A DNA stretch of 64,000 nt from Echinococcus granulosus (lineage: Eukaryota > Platyhelminthes > Cestoda > Cyclophyllidea > Taeniidae). The notes beneath the pieces were generated by a model. That model did no database searches, was not told the DNA's origin, and was given only the letters and a program-made list of their open reading frames with translations. The position numbers and the translations under genes were made by a program. Shown piece after piece: positions 46,137-58,204 of this stretch (positions are counted from its first letter, which is position 1; every line of letters starts with the position of its first letter). The DNA lies in NCBI RefSeq assembly GCF_000524195.1, contig NW_020170452.1, positions 295,431 through 359,430 of the forward strand, written 5' to 3'.

Positions 46137-49100
46137 ATGAAGCGTGACGGTCGCGAGTTTGATAACGAAGTTCCTCCGAAAAAGGTGCAAAGGGGGGATG
46201 TTTCGAATATAGCAGTAAGGTTTTTGATACCAGCTCGTGCTGCCGGCCTAATTATCGGCAAGGGAGGTGAAAACATAAAGAGGATTCGGAACCAGGTTAC
46301 TATCTCTTCCGCTTGCTATTCATAAAGTTTTTTTTGAAGTTCTACTCCGCTCTAGGTTGCTACTGGTTTCTAACATATGTTATTATTTTCGTTCCTTTTA
46401 CGCTTCCACGTTATCCATGACGTCACGACCTCGCATATCCTTGAAAACACGCAAATTTCTGGCCTCGAACTCCACGTCTAATGAACATGTTTACGTTTAC
46501 CCTTGGTTTGCTTATTGCGTCTCACTAACGCACCACTAAACTCTTGGGTAACGTCGACTCGGCGATTTTTTTCACTGTTTGCAGTTCTCAGTGAGACTGA
46601 ATATTCCCGACACGAGGGGCATTGAACGGTAGGACACGGACTGGATGTCGTTTTATTCTCTCCTCATTTTCCCTCCTTTTTGTTATCAGATCGCTTTTAG
46701 CAGCTGCCTAGCTCCACCAAAATTAACCTGCATGCTCTCTAGGACGGTTTCCAAACGTACCTGGCTATAGAAAATACGAAATAGAAATACTGCAAAGGCA
46801 GCTGCGGCTTTAGACATCTCTCTCTCTCTCCTTGTCTTTCCTTTTACGCTTGTCTTGTCGTTGAGGTGTGCTATTTTCCTTTGCTTCTTTGAATAGTGTT
46901 TTCACGATTGAAGGCGCGTTGGGTGATATTTGCAACGTATGGAGAGATATAATGCCGAAGCTGAAGGTGAGTGTTGCGCTCTCTCTTTGCTCTAAGATCC
47001 CTCTCTTCGTAGGATGTCATGAGTGCAAAACTTTCCGACCCCAAGGTGATAATGGGTCAGCAGCGTTTCCCTCGTCGAAGACAGCAGCGAAATCAAGGTG
47101 AAGGTGATCAGCCAGAGAATGAAGATGCGGAGGAGGAGGAGAAGATGGTGGATTTGAGGCTACTGGTGCATCAGAGCATCGCCGGATGCATTATTGGCAA
47201 GGGTGGCGAGAGGATACGCGAATTGAGGCAGAAATACCAGATGCGGGTGATTAAGGTGTATCAAATGCTCGCACCCTGTTCCACCGATCGTGTCGTTCAG
47301 TTGATTGCGGAACCGGAAAATGCGGTCCAGTGTATGGAGGCGATTGTGGAAGTTGCTGAGGTACGCTTCCCCATCGCTAAAGCTTTTTTGAAGGCTCGGA
47401 TAGCGGGCTTTTAATCTGGTAGACTGAGTGTTCTCCTTTGGGTGAATTCCTGTATTGATCCTAATGGCGGTTGCCCAGTCTTCTTGGGTTAATACTCGGT
47501 TTCCAATGCATTAGGTCTGAAATCCGTGAACAGTTGGTTTTAGGGCCCTGAGACTATTGGCGTAATGAGCGAACAACTTGGTCTCGTGACTTTTTATTCG
47601 ATCCGAGTAAGCGCCAGCGCTTGGCAGATGCTGTTGACGCTTTCTGCTACTTTTTTTCTGGCTTGACTTTCTCAAGGCCTTTCAGATACATCCGTACCAC
47701 ACGCTAGGGAGGAATAATGTCGTGAACTTTATTTTTCGGTGAAATGGAATTGGTATTCTGATACTCATTGGGGGAATGAGTTTCTATGCTCTCTAGAAGC
47801 GGAATGGATTTGAATTACGTCCTCTTTTAGGTCGTCTGACACTTCATGCTTTTGTCTGTTTTGGTAGTCTGATATTCGACTAGACAGGTTGTTACCACGC
47901 CATATTGTCTTGCGCCAGAAATGCTATTTTAGCTTAGGAATAGGTTTGGGTCGTTTAACCATTGCAGAAGTCCTTCGCTAATTAGGGCGTAATTAAATTC
48001 CATATGCGTCTCTTTCGGAGTGATGGTGTAATACGGCCTGTGTGGTAATGGTTACCTTAATACGGTATCGTACTCTTTAGTGCTTGCAGCTTCCATAGTT
48101 TTGAATGAGCGGGGCCAAGGCTTTGTCGCGGGAGACCAACTTTATTGTGCTCTTTTTAAGACTTTAGGCGAGGCGGTTCGATTTCTGCGGTTCCTAGTCG
48201 TTGAATGGTTTAAAGTGGATTTGTCTCTAAACCCGCTCCAGACTGCCTTCGATCCTGCCTACGCGTCATTGTACGTGCTACCCTCGACATCCCTAGTTAT
48301 TGTAGTCGCAGACGGCGGCGCTGTGGCTTCACCTAGTTGGAGGGTGAATGACGGTGGGAAATATGCATTGCCGAGACTGTTTGCGGTTTCGGTTAGAGGC
48401 CACACATTACCCAGGTTTTATCGCGATTCTTATTTAAGTATATTCGGGAAGTTGGCGTGAGCTGAGTAATTTCCAGCAATGTGCATGTTTTGTGTACCAT
48501 TTGCATTTTGCACTGTCACAGCTAACCCTTGAGTGTATTTGGCTAGCACAGAGCACTCTCTAGGCATCCCCGTCGCAGATGTATCTGCTATTATTACGCT
48601 CCGTCCTGCAACCTTGGAAGGTACCGTACCTTAAAATTGGATTTTGAGCTTAATGGTAACCGGTTACCTTCTTATTCAAGTCTCTGTTATCTGCCATAGC
48701 GCAATCGTTGTAGAATCTAGATGTGAATGCTTTTGTAGACCTAGATTTTTGACGCAGTTTAGTGTTGTAAGCGTCCGTCTAGTGGAAATTCGCGCAATCG
48801 TACTATAACAAATCAATAATAATGACATGATAGTGAATCCCAAAGGAATTAAATAAAGTAGGAACGTTTTTGCCTTGCTTAATTTTCACAACCTCGTTTC
48901 AGCAGTCTAAATATCAGACTTGTAGTCCGCTTTATGCTTCGCTGTCATCTAGTTCATTGAAACCGCCATCTCCCCGGGTGAAAACAAGTTTGCTGGGTTT
49001 AGTTGCCTTATAGCATGGCTAGGACTATAGACCTCCAGTAAAACCTGGGCACTTTCTCACTTTCCGATTCAAGCCTCTCCTATCTTGACTGGTAAATTTC

Positions 49101-51919
49101 GATTTTAAGGTCCAGTTTCACCAATAGGTGCCCTTCTGTGTTGGACGGTACGATTGATCCCTGGCAGATGCCATAGAATGCTCAGATTTTGTTCTGTTAT
49201 TGACTGCACTTAAGTTGTGCTGTGTTAGGTAAGCTTGAGTAAAGGGTTTAGTGGGAATCCGGTGAGAAAAAAAAACGCTTATTTCCCTTCAGAATACTAC
49301 AATTCGCGGACCTACCGAGCCCTACGATGCGTCAAACTGTAGTGAGGCGGACGCGCTGACTTACGGAGGGTGGCTGTCTCCAGAGGGTCTTCAAGCCCTC
49401 TCTCAGGGCATGCCGATAGGCTCTGGGGGAGGTGGCGGTGGTCGGCGGGCCTGGGCCCATGGTGGGTCCAGGCGGTGGGGGGGGGTAATCGATACGGTGG
49501 CGGACCACCAAGAGGTGGTGTTCCTCCCCCTCATCCTCCACCACCGCCGGCTATGTATCTTGGACGCCAGCAACAATCACAGCAACAGCAACAAATGCAG
49601 CAGCGCGGTGTCGGCGGTCCACCAATATACCAACAGCCTCCACCACCACCACCGTCGCAGTTTGCACCTCGTGGTCTTCCGCCCAGACAGCAACAATGGG
49701 GTTATCCTGATGGCTATGGTGATGCTACCTCTGCTGTTGGTAGTGGTGGTTACCCTGGCTATCCCCCTCCTCCCCCTCCACAGCAGCAGCCACAACAGCA
49801 ACAAGCACCGCCTATGCCGGTGGCTCCACCGATTCAGCAATCTACGGTGCTCGGCGCTGGTGGCGTGGGTGTCGGTGGTTACGACAATGCTGGGCTTTAT
49901 GCGCAGCCTCCGCAGAGTACGGGATATAATGTGCCGCCGCCCCAGGTTCCTGCTGGGTAAGTGGAGAGTGGGTATTGTTTTGACAATTGGCGATAGAAAG
50001 AGCGCTGAGGTTACTCTCGGAAACAATGAGAAGCGCTCAGGAGTTGCCAGTGCGACTGATGTTCCTAGAATTGGGAATGAGGTAAAGAGGTTGCCTTCAG
50101 AACGACGCGAATTTTCGGGTAAAGACATCCTAAAATGTCGCTTATGATAGCGCACGGTGAGCAAGTGGTGCTTGACCCACCACCGGAGGCAATGGTGACT
50201 CGAGAGGTGGCTTAAGGGTTAAGAGCACTTCCCGTATGGAGAGAATTTCACTAGAGTAGTGCGGAAAGGTTGCGCTACGATGACGTATTTTTCTTCATTT
50301 GTCAGTTTTGCACATAGATAGCGATGGTCATCTAGTGCTTGATGCTGACAAGCGCGGAAGCAGATTTCCTGATTTACACCTTAATGTTCTGATGAAATGG
50401 GGAAATTTAGGCTTCCTCGATTTTGATACAAATTGGTGTTCATGCTACTTTGGGGGTAGGGGAGGGGGCACCTCAGGTTTCTTGCATTGGCTGCCTCACC
50501 TCGCAATTGAAACCACTGTGAGAGGATTTTTTACATCATTGCGTGCCAATTAACCATGCCCACATCAACTACTGTCAATTCTTTAGTGTACAAAATAAAG
50601 ATGTGCTTTGCTGGATTGGCACACGTTCATCCTATTTGTGGTGAATCCATGACAGTTTTTTAAACTGGGGAACGCTTCATCCGAATCATTTCGCTGAGTT
50701 TTCCTCTCTGATGGTGTTTTATGCCGGGGCAGAATGTACCAGCCTATCAGAATCCATTGTTGATATGGTCACCGCTACTGTTGTCGGACATCGTCTAGGG
50801 TCTGGTCATGGACAGTTCCAACGCACTAATTTAGCTTTCTCGTGATTTTCTTCGTAAATCAGTTTTCAGGGTTTGCTAAGCGTTTTTGTCCTTATGAGAC
50901 GTCCTGCTTCCAAGGGCCCTGCCCTCTGTACGAACTTTTTTTGCCGCATTGCCAGTCGTTTTAAGCTTTCACGTTTCCACACTTTTACGAAATTCATTGC
51001 TCTTGAGTACGGCAAGATTTTCACCATAATTCTTTTTTAATTCCCTGGGAATCCGTCTTACTTCCTTACTCCCCATTCACAATTTGATGCAGTCAGAATT
51101 CCCGGTTTGGCTTGGTTTGCATTTAGTCACCTCCGTTGTTAATTCGTCGTTACGCACCGAGCCACCTGTGAGGACATAGTAGGGGAATCAGGCATGAGCG
51201 GAAGGCTTGTCTTTTAAGTACAGAATGACGGACAGGGTTTGACAACAAAACAGGGGTCGGGCTTGCTGGGAATGTATAGGAGCTCATGCGGTTTTTATAT
51301 GCCTGGAGCGCCTGGCGTCTCTGCGTGCGCACGCTACTTGACGTAAGTTGCTGTCACTTTTCGTTCCCTACCATTGGGGAACACTAGGATACCAGGAGGC
51401 TATCAACCAAAACTGCTTTGCTCTTTTCAAATTCTGTCATTTTGCTTTCACTTCCCGGTCTAGCTGCGTGTTCCTTGACGCTCTGTACGGCTGGCATATG
51501 TACATATCTGGGGGAGAAAGTCCTCGCTTTTCCATCCATTCTTAATCTTCCCCCTTTTCTATTACTACAGAGCTCCGCCTGCAGCGGCAGCAGCGATGTA
51601 CAGGATGAATGCACCCCTGAACAACCCCGCAGCAGCGGCTGCCGCGGCCGCGGCGGTAGCAGCAGCTGCTGCGGCAGCCACGGGAGGTGGCGGTGGTGGT
51701 GGTGTTGGTGGAGCACCAATGTACGGAGGCCTCGCTCCTCCCACCGTTCCCGGCGGTGGTGGTGGTGGTGGCCCACCTCAGCCACCAGCGCCGGTCCCAC
51801 AGCCCTCTCCGTACGGTTACGCGATGGGTGCAGCGGCGGCATCGGGGCTGCCAGCGCCGAATGTTCCGCCCCCAACCGCTGCCACTGCCGCTGGGTATCC
51901 ACCTGGCGGAGCTTGGTAG
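46137..51919 (+). CDS. HNRNPK: hnRNP K-like RNA-binding protein, two KH domains
   Basis: Six exons: 46137-46295, 46585-46628, 46897-46966, 47013-47360, 49293-49956, 51571-51919 (TAG). About 544 aa if one base is missing in exon 5. KH1 (about residues 25-90) has the GKGG loop at 41-44 (AGLIIGKGGENIKRIR) and spans exons 1-3. KH2 (about 138-205) has CIIGKGGERIRELRQ and STDRVVQLI. After KH2, TIRGPTEPYD..YGGW aligns with the IKGRAQPYD..YGG segment of animal hnRNP K. Then come Gly-, Gln- and Pro-rich stretches and a tail of poly-Ala, poly-Gly and Pro. Family members bind C-rich RNA/DNA in nucleus and cytoplasm and act in splicing, transcription and translation. Animal hnRNP K usually has a third, C-terminal KH domain, which is absent here. 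Start: first ATG, giving MKRDGREFDNE. hnRNP K is preferred over PCBP because of the linker. Confidence 0.85.
47361..49292 (+). other. intron 4 of the hnRNP K-like gene
   Basis: About 1.9 kb between phase-0 exons. A 126-codon open frame at 48080-48460 (+) has no start context or domain and is not needed by the model. No KH3-like exon was seen. Confidence 0.5.
49478..49486 (+). other. frame break at a 9-G run in exon 5
   Basis: Upstream of this run the hnRNP K frame (phase 0 from 49293) is sensible, through YGGW and GSGGGGGG. Downstream only the frame shifted by one base gives the PPP/QQQ-rich protein that splices in phase into exon 6. One extra G here would join the two. The unshifted frame would run into TGA early in exon 6. 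Confidence 0.7.
49957..51570 (+). other. intron 5 of the hnRNP K-like gene
   Basis: Starts GTAAGT and ends ctattactacag. Exon 5 ends in GG and exon 6 supplies A, completing a Gly codon. Nothing else was recognised inside. Confidence 0.6.
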
Positions 51920-51958
51920 TGTAATGCGTGCTATCAAGGGCAACAAATATTGTCTGTC

Positions 51959-51964
51959 AATAAA
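51959..51964 (+). terminator. poly(A) signal of the hnRNP K-like gene
   Basis: AATAAA 40 nt after the TAG stop. It supports 51919 as the true end and a very short 3' UTR, at least for one transcript form. Confidence 0.6.
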
Positions 51965-51969
51965 TCCAA

Positions 51970-53740
51970 TTTTAATGTTTTTTTTTCTAACTTTAGTGTG
52001 TGCTCTTTTTATCGGAACAGGACGGGAGTGGGCTTTAGATCTCGTACGGGCTCGCCATTGGTGTGCGTGCGTTTGCCGCTTTTTTACCCACTCTCCTCGT
52101 CTTCGTTATGGTTTGTTGATGCCGGATTCTGGTTGAGGCGGTAAAAGCTGTCCTCGTGGGTTGTCTTTATCGACGCACCGGCCTTGGGTTCGTTTTCTAC
52201 CTGGTTGGCCCATGCGTGGTGGGGACTAGTGTCCTCCAGGGTGGGTCCCCTCGGTGGGTTTGTTCGTCATCGCGCTTCTCTCGTGGGGTATGTGGCTTCA
52301 CCAGTCGGCGTTTGTGGCTGTCAGCTTTGGTGGCTTAGTTGTGACCCAGCTTGTGGTGGAGATTGGCTTGAGGCCGCTTCGGGGTGATGATCCATGGGGT
52401 GCTGGCCTCGGTTTCCTGTATGTCAGGCGTGCCACGCGTCATCATACTGTTGCCTGGCCTGCAAATTTCTGAGGTGGATGGTGATGTGTTGCAAACCGTT
52501 TTTAATTGGGCACGGGTGTTTTTCGCTCCGAAATTAAGGCTGTGACAGCTTTACCGGTTTTCACAGGTATGGTGTCAAAACAAATTGCAATCCATTGAGG
52601 TCGCTTTGTTCTCACTTCCAGCGGATCTTATTTTAATTTGGCGTGGCTGAGTGTTATTCGATCCCAATATCCTCCGGACTTTGTTTTGTATGATTGAAAT
52701 ATTTAGTTAAAAAGGTGGAGTCAGCGCGATCTGAGGATCCAGATAGCCTAATTAGCATTCGAATGGATAACAAGCCCAAGTCCCCCATTTTTAACCAATT
52801 TATTACTGCGGTGTCCCGAGACTTCCTGAAGACGAAATAAGACAATACTCGGGCAGAAGGTGTCTGGGCTATTGGCATGGCCCGAAAGGCTGGCCCACTC
52901 AGCGAGGTACAAGAGGGCTAATTCAAAGTGCAAAAGTGGCGCCTGACCAATACCAAGGGATAAATCATCATCGCATTACAACTAGTCTCGTCAAAGTTAT
53001 CAACCGTCTCGATTAAAGGGGTTTATAACCAAGGGTTGATAGAGAAGACCCTACGTTAGTCATCCATGATTAGACAAAGGTTACTAAGAGATTGAGAGAA
53101 ATCCCATTTAGGGATTGGAGGTTTTGTTTAAGTGCGCGCTGAGCTACACGAGCCCTTTAGTACCCAGTAGCTGTGCCATCATCTCGCACCAGGGAGTTCG
53201 GGATACCGTAGTGGCTGCGTATATCTCCTCTACACTAGTAGCATGTGTTATTACACAGCACTTTGACTTAATACGAATTGGGGACAAAATTAGGGCGCTA
53301 CTCCTCATACTATGGCGGCTGGTAACGCTTAACCTCTAACGCGAGTGGAATGGGATTGACTAACACTAACGGATGGTTTGAGGAATCAATAGGAGTACTG
53401 AGCTGAGTCTAGATCTTACTGTCTGCTAAAAGCTTCTCGGTTGCAATATTATCAATGCAGGATTAAGAGCTATTAATTTGTTGGGGATAGACGTAAAGCG
53501 ACTCAGCCATAATGATATTAATTTTATTTTTAAGGATGGCAAGTGTTTAGAAGGCTTCGTACACTCACCTTAAGCATATTTAATATTCTGCTCTTTTAGT
53601 GTTTATAAGCTTTCAAACTAAGCTATATAACAAAATTAACAATTTTTTAAAATTTTGTTTAAATACGCAGCGACGTGAAGTTTCTACCGGGACTACATTT
53701 GTGAAATAGCACCGCCAATTTTGGTACTTCTGTTTTTGTG
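51970..53740. other. intergenic between the hnRNP K-like and coiled-coil genes
   Basis: GT-rich sequence at 52.15-52.48 kb with several overlapping open frames but no motif, an R1 fragment at 52.8 kb, and AT-rich sequence ahead of the next gene. Confidence 0.4.
52805..52990 (+). repeat. R1 repeat fragment, forward orientation
   Basis: Reads 'gtgtcccgagacttcctgaag', then 'caatactcgggcagaagg', 'ggcatggcccgaaaggctggccc', 'gaggtacaag' and 'accaataccaaggg', in canonical R1 order. Confidence 0.55.
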
Positions 53741-53743
53741 AGG

Positions 53744-56700
53744 ATGTCCCGATTACACGAGTTGGCAGTTGATTTGGGTATATTGTCATTCATTGGGAGC
53801 TTGTACCCTTTTTTGACTTTATTACTGTAGTCATGCAAGTGTTGGTAGTTCTACTGCTCGTATGTTTTGGTTGCGTTTCTCTACGTGCAAAAAATCAGTC
53901 GTACTTAGTCTGTAAGGGTGTGATCTTGTTTCTCATCTGCAGGCATTGAAGTGGACAAATTTGCCAATCGAATCGAAGAAGAAAAACGCAGAATAAATGG
54001 TAGGTTCTTTGCAAGCCTACTTTTGTAGGAACGCCATATTTTATATACAGAGCAAAATCATCAACTGCATAAGTAACAAGCACATCAAACGTGCAATATT
54101 ACTCAGCCTATTTTGGGGTGTTCTATGCTGCTAACAGCTGATAGACTCATTTATGGTTCCTTAGGCAATAACTTTACATTTTTAATCGTTATACCAGAAG
54201 CAAAGGCTCGATTCGACCGCCAATTGAAACAACGCCTAGACAGGGAGGAGGAGGCATCATCACTGGAGGCTGATTTGGAGCGCCTTCAGAAGACCTTGTT
54301 CGTACCGACCTCTGCAGCCGCCACGACCACATGTGGGCCCTACCTACTGAAGGCTCTGGGCGAAGTTAGGGCTGCGGCTCAGCGTATGAGGTGAGGCTGG
54401 GTTATCCCACTTTTTATCCAGTCTTCACTCGTCAATTTCATGTCTTGTCCCTCCTGGTTCCATCTGATACCTTTCATCAACTGTACGTCTGTCTAGTGCA
54501 CAATCAACAATTCCTCCAAACTGCTCCTGACCATTTACCCAGCCGTCTTCTCATTCACTCTTAATCTATCTATCTGTCAATCTCCATCTAATCCACCTAT
54601 CTGATCTAGTCTCTCCTTTCGTTGTTCCCGCTTGCATTCCATTTCTCGAAATTTATCCGTGTATCATACATTCATCCATCCCACGCCCATGCAATATGCA
54701 GTTATTTCGAGTTTACCCCTTCAGTATCTTTTGATCTACATTGATTCCATTCTGTCATCCATCTTAAATATTTCCATTCGTTTACTCCAAGTTCACCCAT
54801 CTCTGAATCTTAGATACGTAGATATATCCTGGCTTCATCCATTCATTCATCCCTGATTTATCCATTCTTGGGACACGCGTCTGTTCTGCATCCACTCCTA
54901 ATCAGCCGATTTGTCCTAGATCCCCATTGCATATAATACAGTTCTATCCACAAATACATAATTTTACATTTGTTTCGCATGCATCAGTTAATTCCGGATC
55001 CATTAATCATGATACATTAACACTTAATTTGTTTATCCCAATTCTGTTCATTCCATTCCGTTTATCTTTATTGAATTCCCTAAATCTTGCAACACTCATT
55101 CATTTGTCACATGTATTCATCCATCCGTCCTAATTCCTAGTCATTCATTCATCCATTCCTCGATCTGTTTTGAGCTTAATCATCCATTCAACTGCCATTC
55201 CATCCGGCCTCTATTCCTGCCAACCAATTATCGGTTTATTCAGTGACAGCAATCTATTATCATCAGTTGCCTCTCCTAGGGATGAAAGAATGGAGATCCT
55301 AACTGAATACAGGACCAAGCTGGATCAGTGCGAGGTGTTATGTCGTCGGAACGCCATGCTGGAGGCCTTCATTGACACCTGGCGCAAGAGTCTAGCTGAA
55401 GGCAAGAATCTCTCTGGTAAGACTGCCTGCTACTTCCATCGATCTTTTTGTCACCCGTGTGTATTTTAGAAATTGAGATTGATATTGCGGTTATAACGCA
55501 GATTAACCCCCTCAATTTGCAATGACAAGTTTTTTTATTATTATTTCTAGTTGGAAAATAATTAATGAGATGAAAGTAATTACGATGAGACGCATCATTT
55601 AATCGTAACCTTCTGCAGAAATTATCTACACATTCTGTTGGCTTCGCTACCCTACTGACTAGTTTCAAGTGGTGGCGGATTGTTCGTTTTGGTTCATAAT
55701 TCGCTCATTTTACCACAAATGGATGTGTGGTTTCAACTGGATTACTAATTTCTGGTTTAGATTTCACCATGTTGTTTCCTTTACGCCGCTCGTGTTGCCA
55801 CCGGCAATAGTGCTTTAAATCTGGTTTGGACTATCGCTTTTGGTCGACAAATTTTTGCATTTTCTGTGGTAAGGAGTACATGAGTAAGAAAGTGGGTTTC
55901 AGCGGAGTTTACCCATCGTGTTCCTTTTGCTTGATTCGCTCTATCACAGTCGTGAGTGGGCGAATGAGATTGGAGCAATCCTTGTTGGTCTTTGGCGCTC
56001 ATTTACGAATACGTACTTCTGCACCGGCCATCAAAGCGACAACGGTAGCTGGTGTCACGGCCATCCTCGGGGTTCCTTAATCGCAGCGAAAAACCTCTTT
56101 TATTGACAAATGACGTCGTTTTAATAGAGGTGTTTTGCTGAAGGCTGGGGGATATTTGACAACCACCAAAACTTGTATTTGAATCGCACTGTATAAATGA
56201 GGATTATAAAATCAAAAATGGGTTTTCACAGATCTTCTTTGATGTTATTAATCTCTTATTATGAAGGCGGGAAAATAAAAGGATCTAGTAAATGCTAATT
56301 CGTTTTTCTTTTACAGAGTTGCCGGAACTCATCAAGAAATTGTAAGTCTCAATTTTTCTTCTTTTTCATCGTCACCAACTACAGATCGGAGGAAGTGGCT
56401 CACTTCTACTCCACTCCTGTGCACCAGTTGCTGGAAGAGGCGCTAGCAGAGGTGGGTTTGTTGTGCATCCCAAAAACTGTTTCTTTATGTCAAAGGAGGG
56501 ATGCAGGACGCGTGTTAACACTTTCTAACGACAATCTCTCGCAACTTTTATTTGGCGGATTATTCTACTCGTTGCTAATCGGTAGATAGTTATATTTCAG
56601 TGTCGTTGGTTTGATTCGCTATAGCTTAGGCAGTACTTGCTTTCGCCTGTGCTGTTACGCGGACGTAAGCGGTTTAACATTTACACCCTGGCAGGCACAT

Positions 56701-57788
56701 TTAACATTACTAGAGCAAGGCTCACGTACCTCGTGGCAGAAAGAAATGGCAAACTTTACGACGAGGTTAAATTAGTGCGTGTGTTGTGTCTTTACGCGAA
56801 AACCCTGCGTAGTCGAATTTTCAATTACCGTAAGCAATGCTTGACCCTAGGATGGCCACTTTTGTTTTTCTCCCAGACACCCAACGCGGCCGGCGATTCC
56901 GCTATGGAGGTTTCAACGATAAGTGCGTCTGCAACTGGGACGATGCTGCCACCGGTTCCCCCTGAGACAGTGAAACTCCCGACTACCACAGCGACGCGTT
57001 CAGGTCTGGTGGACGAAGCAATCTGCAATGCGACGACGGTGGAGACGTCGATGTTTCGGGTTCGTGGCGGTACAGAACCCTCCATCCTCCTTGGGCAAAG
57101 CAGCCTGGGCGAGTTTAGCCGCCTTGACTGTCTGGATGCTACGCTAACGGATGGGCAGGGTGAGTGGGTGGAGAGGTTTTGGAACAGCCGAGCGTTCACT
57201 TCCCATTTTACTTCTCTGTCTACCTTTATTGCTCCATCAGAGCCACCAGTTTAGTTGATAAACGTAGCATGATCACATTGAATCATGAATTTAGAACATA
57301 CAACAAAGTAATGAACAAAGTGTGTGAATTTCATATCAAAGATGCCTAAGTACGAATGAGCCGATACGGGATCAGCTCTCTGTCTTGGAAATAATTTTTG
57401 AAATGATGAGTACGCCTGGGCGACATTTTGTACCATTATTGTGAAAATTGGTAATCACTTGTGCAATTTCTAGCTGGGTTGGGCTTCGACCAGGCATTAC
57501 ATGAGTTAACTGACCGTTGACTGTTCGATTAACAGCGTCTAGATTGCTCCACGATCTACTACCGGGCTATCAGTAGTACGCTGGTTATGCAAACTTTTGT
57601 TTAGAACGACCGGTTAAATGGTCTCATCCGTTTCACTTTAGGTCTTTTTATCGACCACTATTAGTTGGACGTCTTCCCCACCTTACTTTGAATCCCTTCT
57701 TATTTCAGGCATCTACTCAGAAGAGGCGCTTCACAAGCTGATGCAGGCGAGAGCTGATGTGACACTCGACCAGGATCAAACTCTCTAG
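53744..57788 (+). CDS. coiled-coil protein, function unknown
   Basis: Eight exons with compatible phases: 53744-53777, 53943-53999, 54198-54390, 55280-55416, 56317-56341, 56385-56451, 56877-57159, 57709-57788 (TAG); 876 nt, 291 aa. Begins MSRLHELAVDLGIEVDKF. Residues about 13-65 are a highly charged heptad-like helix (EEEKRRINEAKARFDRQ, LKQRLDREEEASSLEADL). A second helical part (about 95-170) includes DERMEILTEYRTKLDQCEV and SEEVAHFYSTPVHQLLEEA. Exon 7 encodes a Ser/Thr/Pro-rich, probably disordered segment, and the C-terminus is ARADVTLDQDQTL. There is no signal peptide or membrane segment, so it is probably intracellular. Exon 5 is only 25 nt. I do not recognise the family; a subunit of a small coiled-coil complex would fit but is a guess. 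Exon 1 is inferred from an ATG with correct phase and is the least certain exon. Confidence 0.75.
54500..55230 (+). repeat. CATC/CATT-type satellite in intron 3 of the coiled-coil gene
   Basis: Long degenerate tract of CATCCATTCATTCATCC and ATCCATC units. The type is the same as in the micro-exon gene introns and, relative to transcription, it reads on the same (pyrimidine-rich) strand. Confidence 0.7.
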
Positions 57789-58200
57789 TTCGCCATTCTT
57801 TCCTCCTGTTGACGGTTCACTGTATTCATATTTGTTCTCCTTTGCTCAAAATGTTCAATTACTAGCGCATTGTTGATGGTAGGAAGTTGGAATAACTGAA
57901 GCAAAGCATGTTTTCCCATGATTTTGGTGCATAGTTGTGTCAAGAACTAAGGTGAAATATGGGAAAGATCTGAGCTGTTTGTTGATATCAGAATGGTTAA
58001 TGTGCAATCAAATTGACATGAATTTTAAAATGAGGGACGTGAATCGGTATACTACAATTTAGAGGTCATTTGAGACCGTTAAATTATGCTGGATAATAAG
58101 CGTGTTGTACTCAAAAAGGCTTTTGTAATATTTCAAATGGTTGAAAGCCTGGGAACTGATGAATTTTACTGCTATGTTGCTGGCAGCATAGTGAACTGTC
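57390..58200 (+). repeat. source copy of a duplicated segment (last exon and flanks)
   Basis: This segment, which includes exon 8 of the coiled-coil gene, aligns with 62140-62820. Shared blocks include 'aatcacttgt(g/a)caatttc', 'ccggctattggtagta'-like sequence, the 'atttcag' acceptor, 'gaccaggatcaaactct' and the 'ggataataagcgtgttg' region beyond the gene. Confidence 0.65.
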
Positions 58201-58204
58201 GACG

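Noticed and set aside
48080..48460. 126-codon plus-strand open frame inside intron 4
   Set aside because: No ATG context or domain, and not required by the phase-0 to phase-0 junction; likely chance.
49410..50147. 245-codon open frame on the plus strand
   Set aside because: Its first part shares the real hnRNP K frame, but after the G run it becomes a shadow of the P/Q-rich frame, runs past the exon 5 donor and does not splice in phase into exon 6.
49577..50164. 195-codon minus-strand open frame
   Set aside because: Antisense shadow of the low-complexity exon 5; biased composition explains the long frame.
51384..51946. overlapping minus-strand open frames and plus-strand shadow frames
   Set aside because: Shadows of the Ala/Gly/Pro-rich last exon of the hnRNP K-like gene, full of His/Arg/Cys low complexity.
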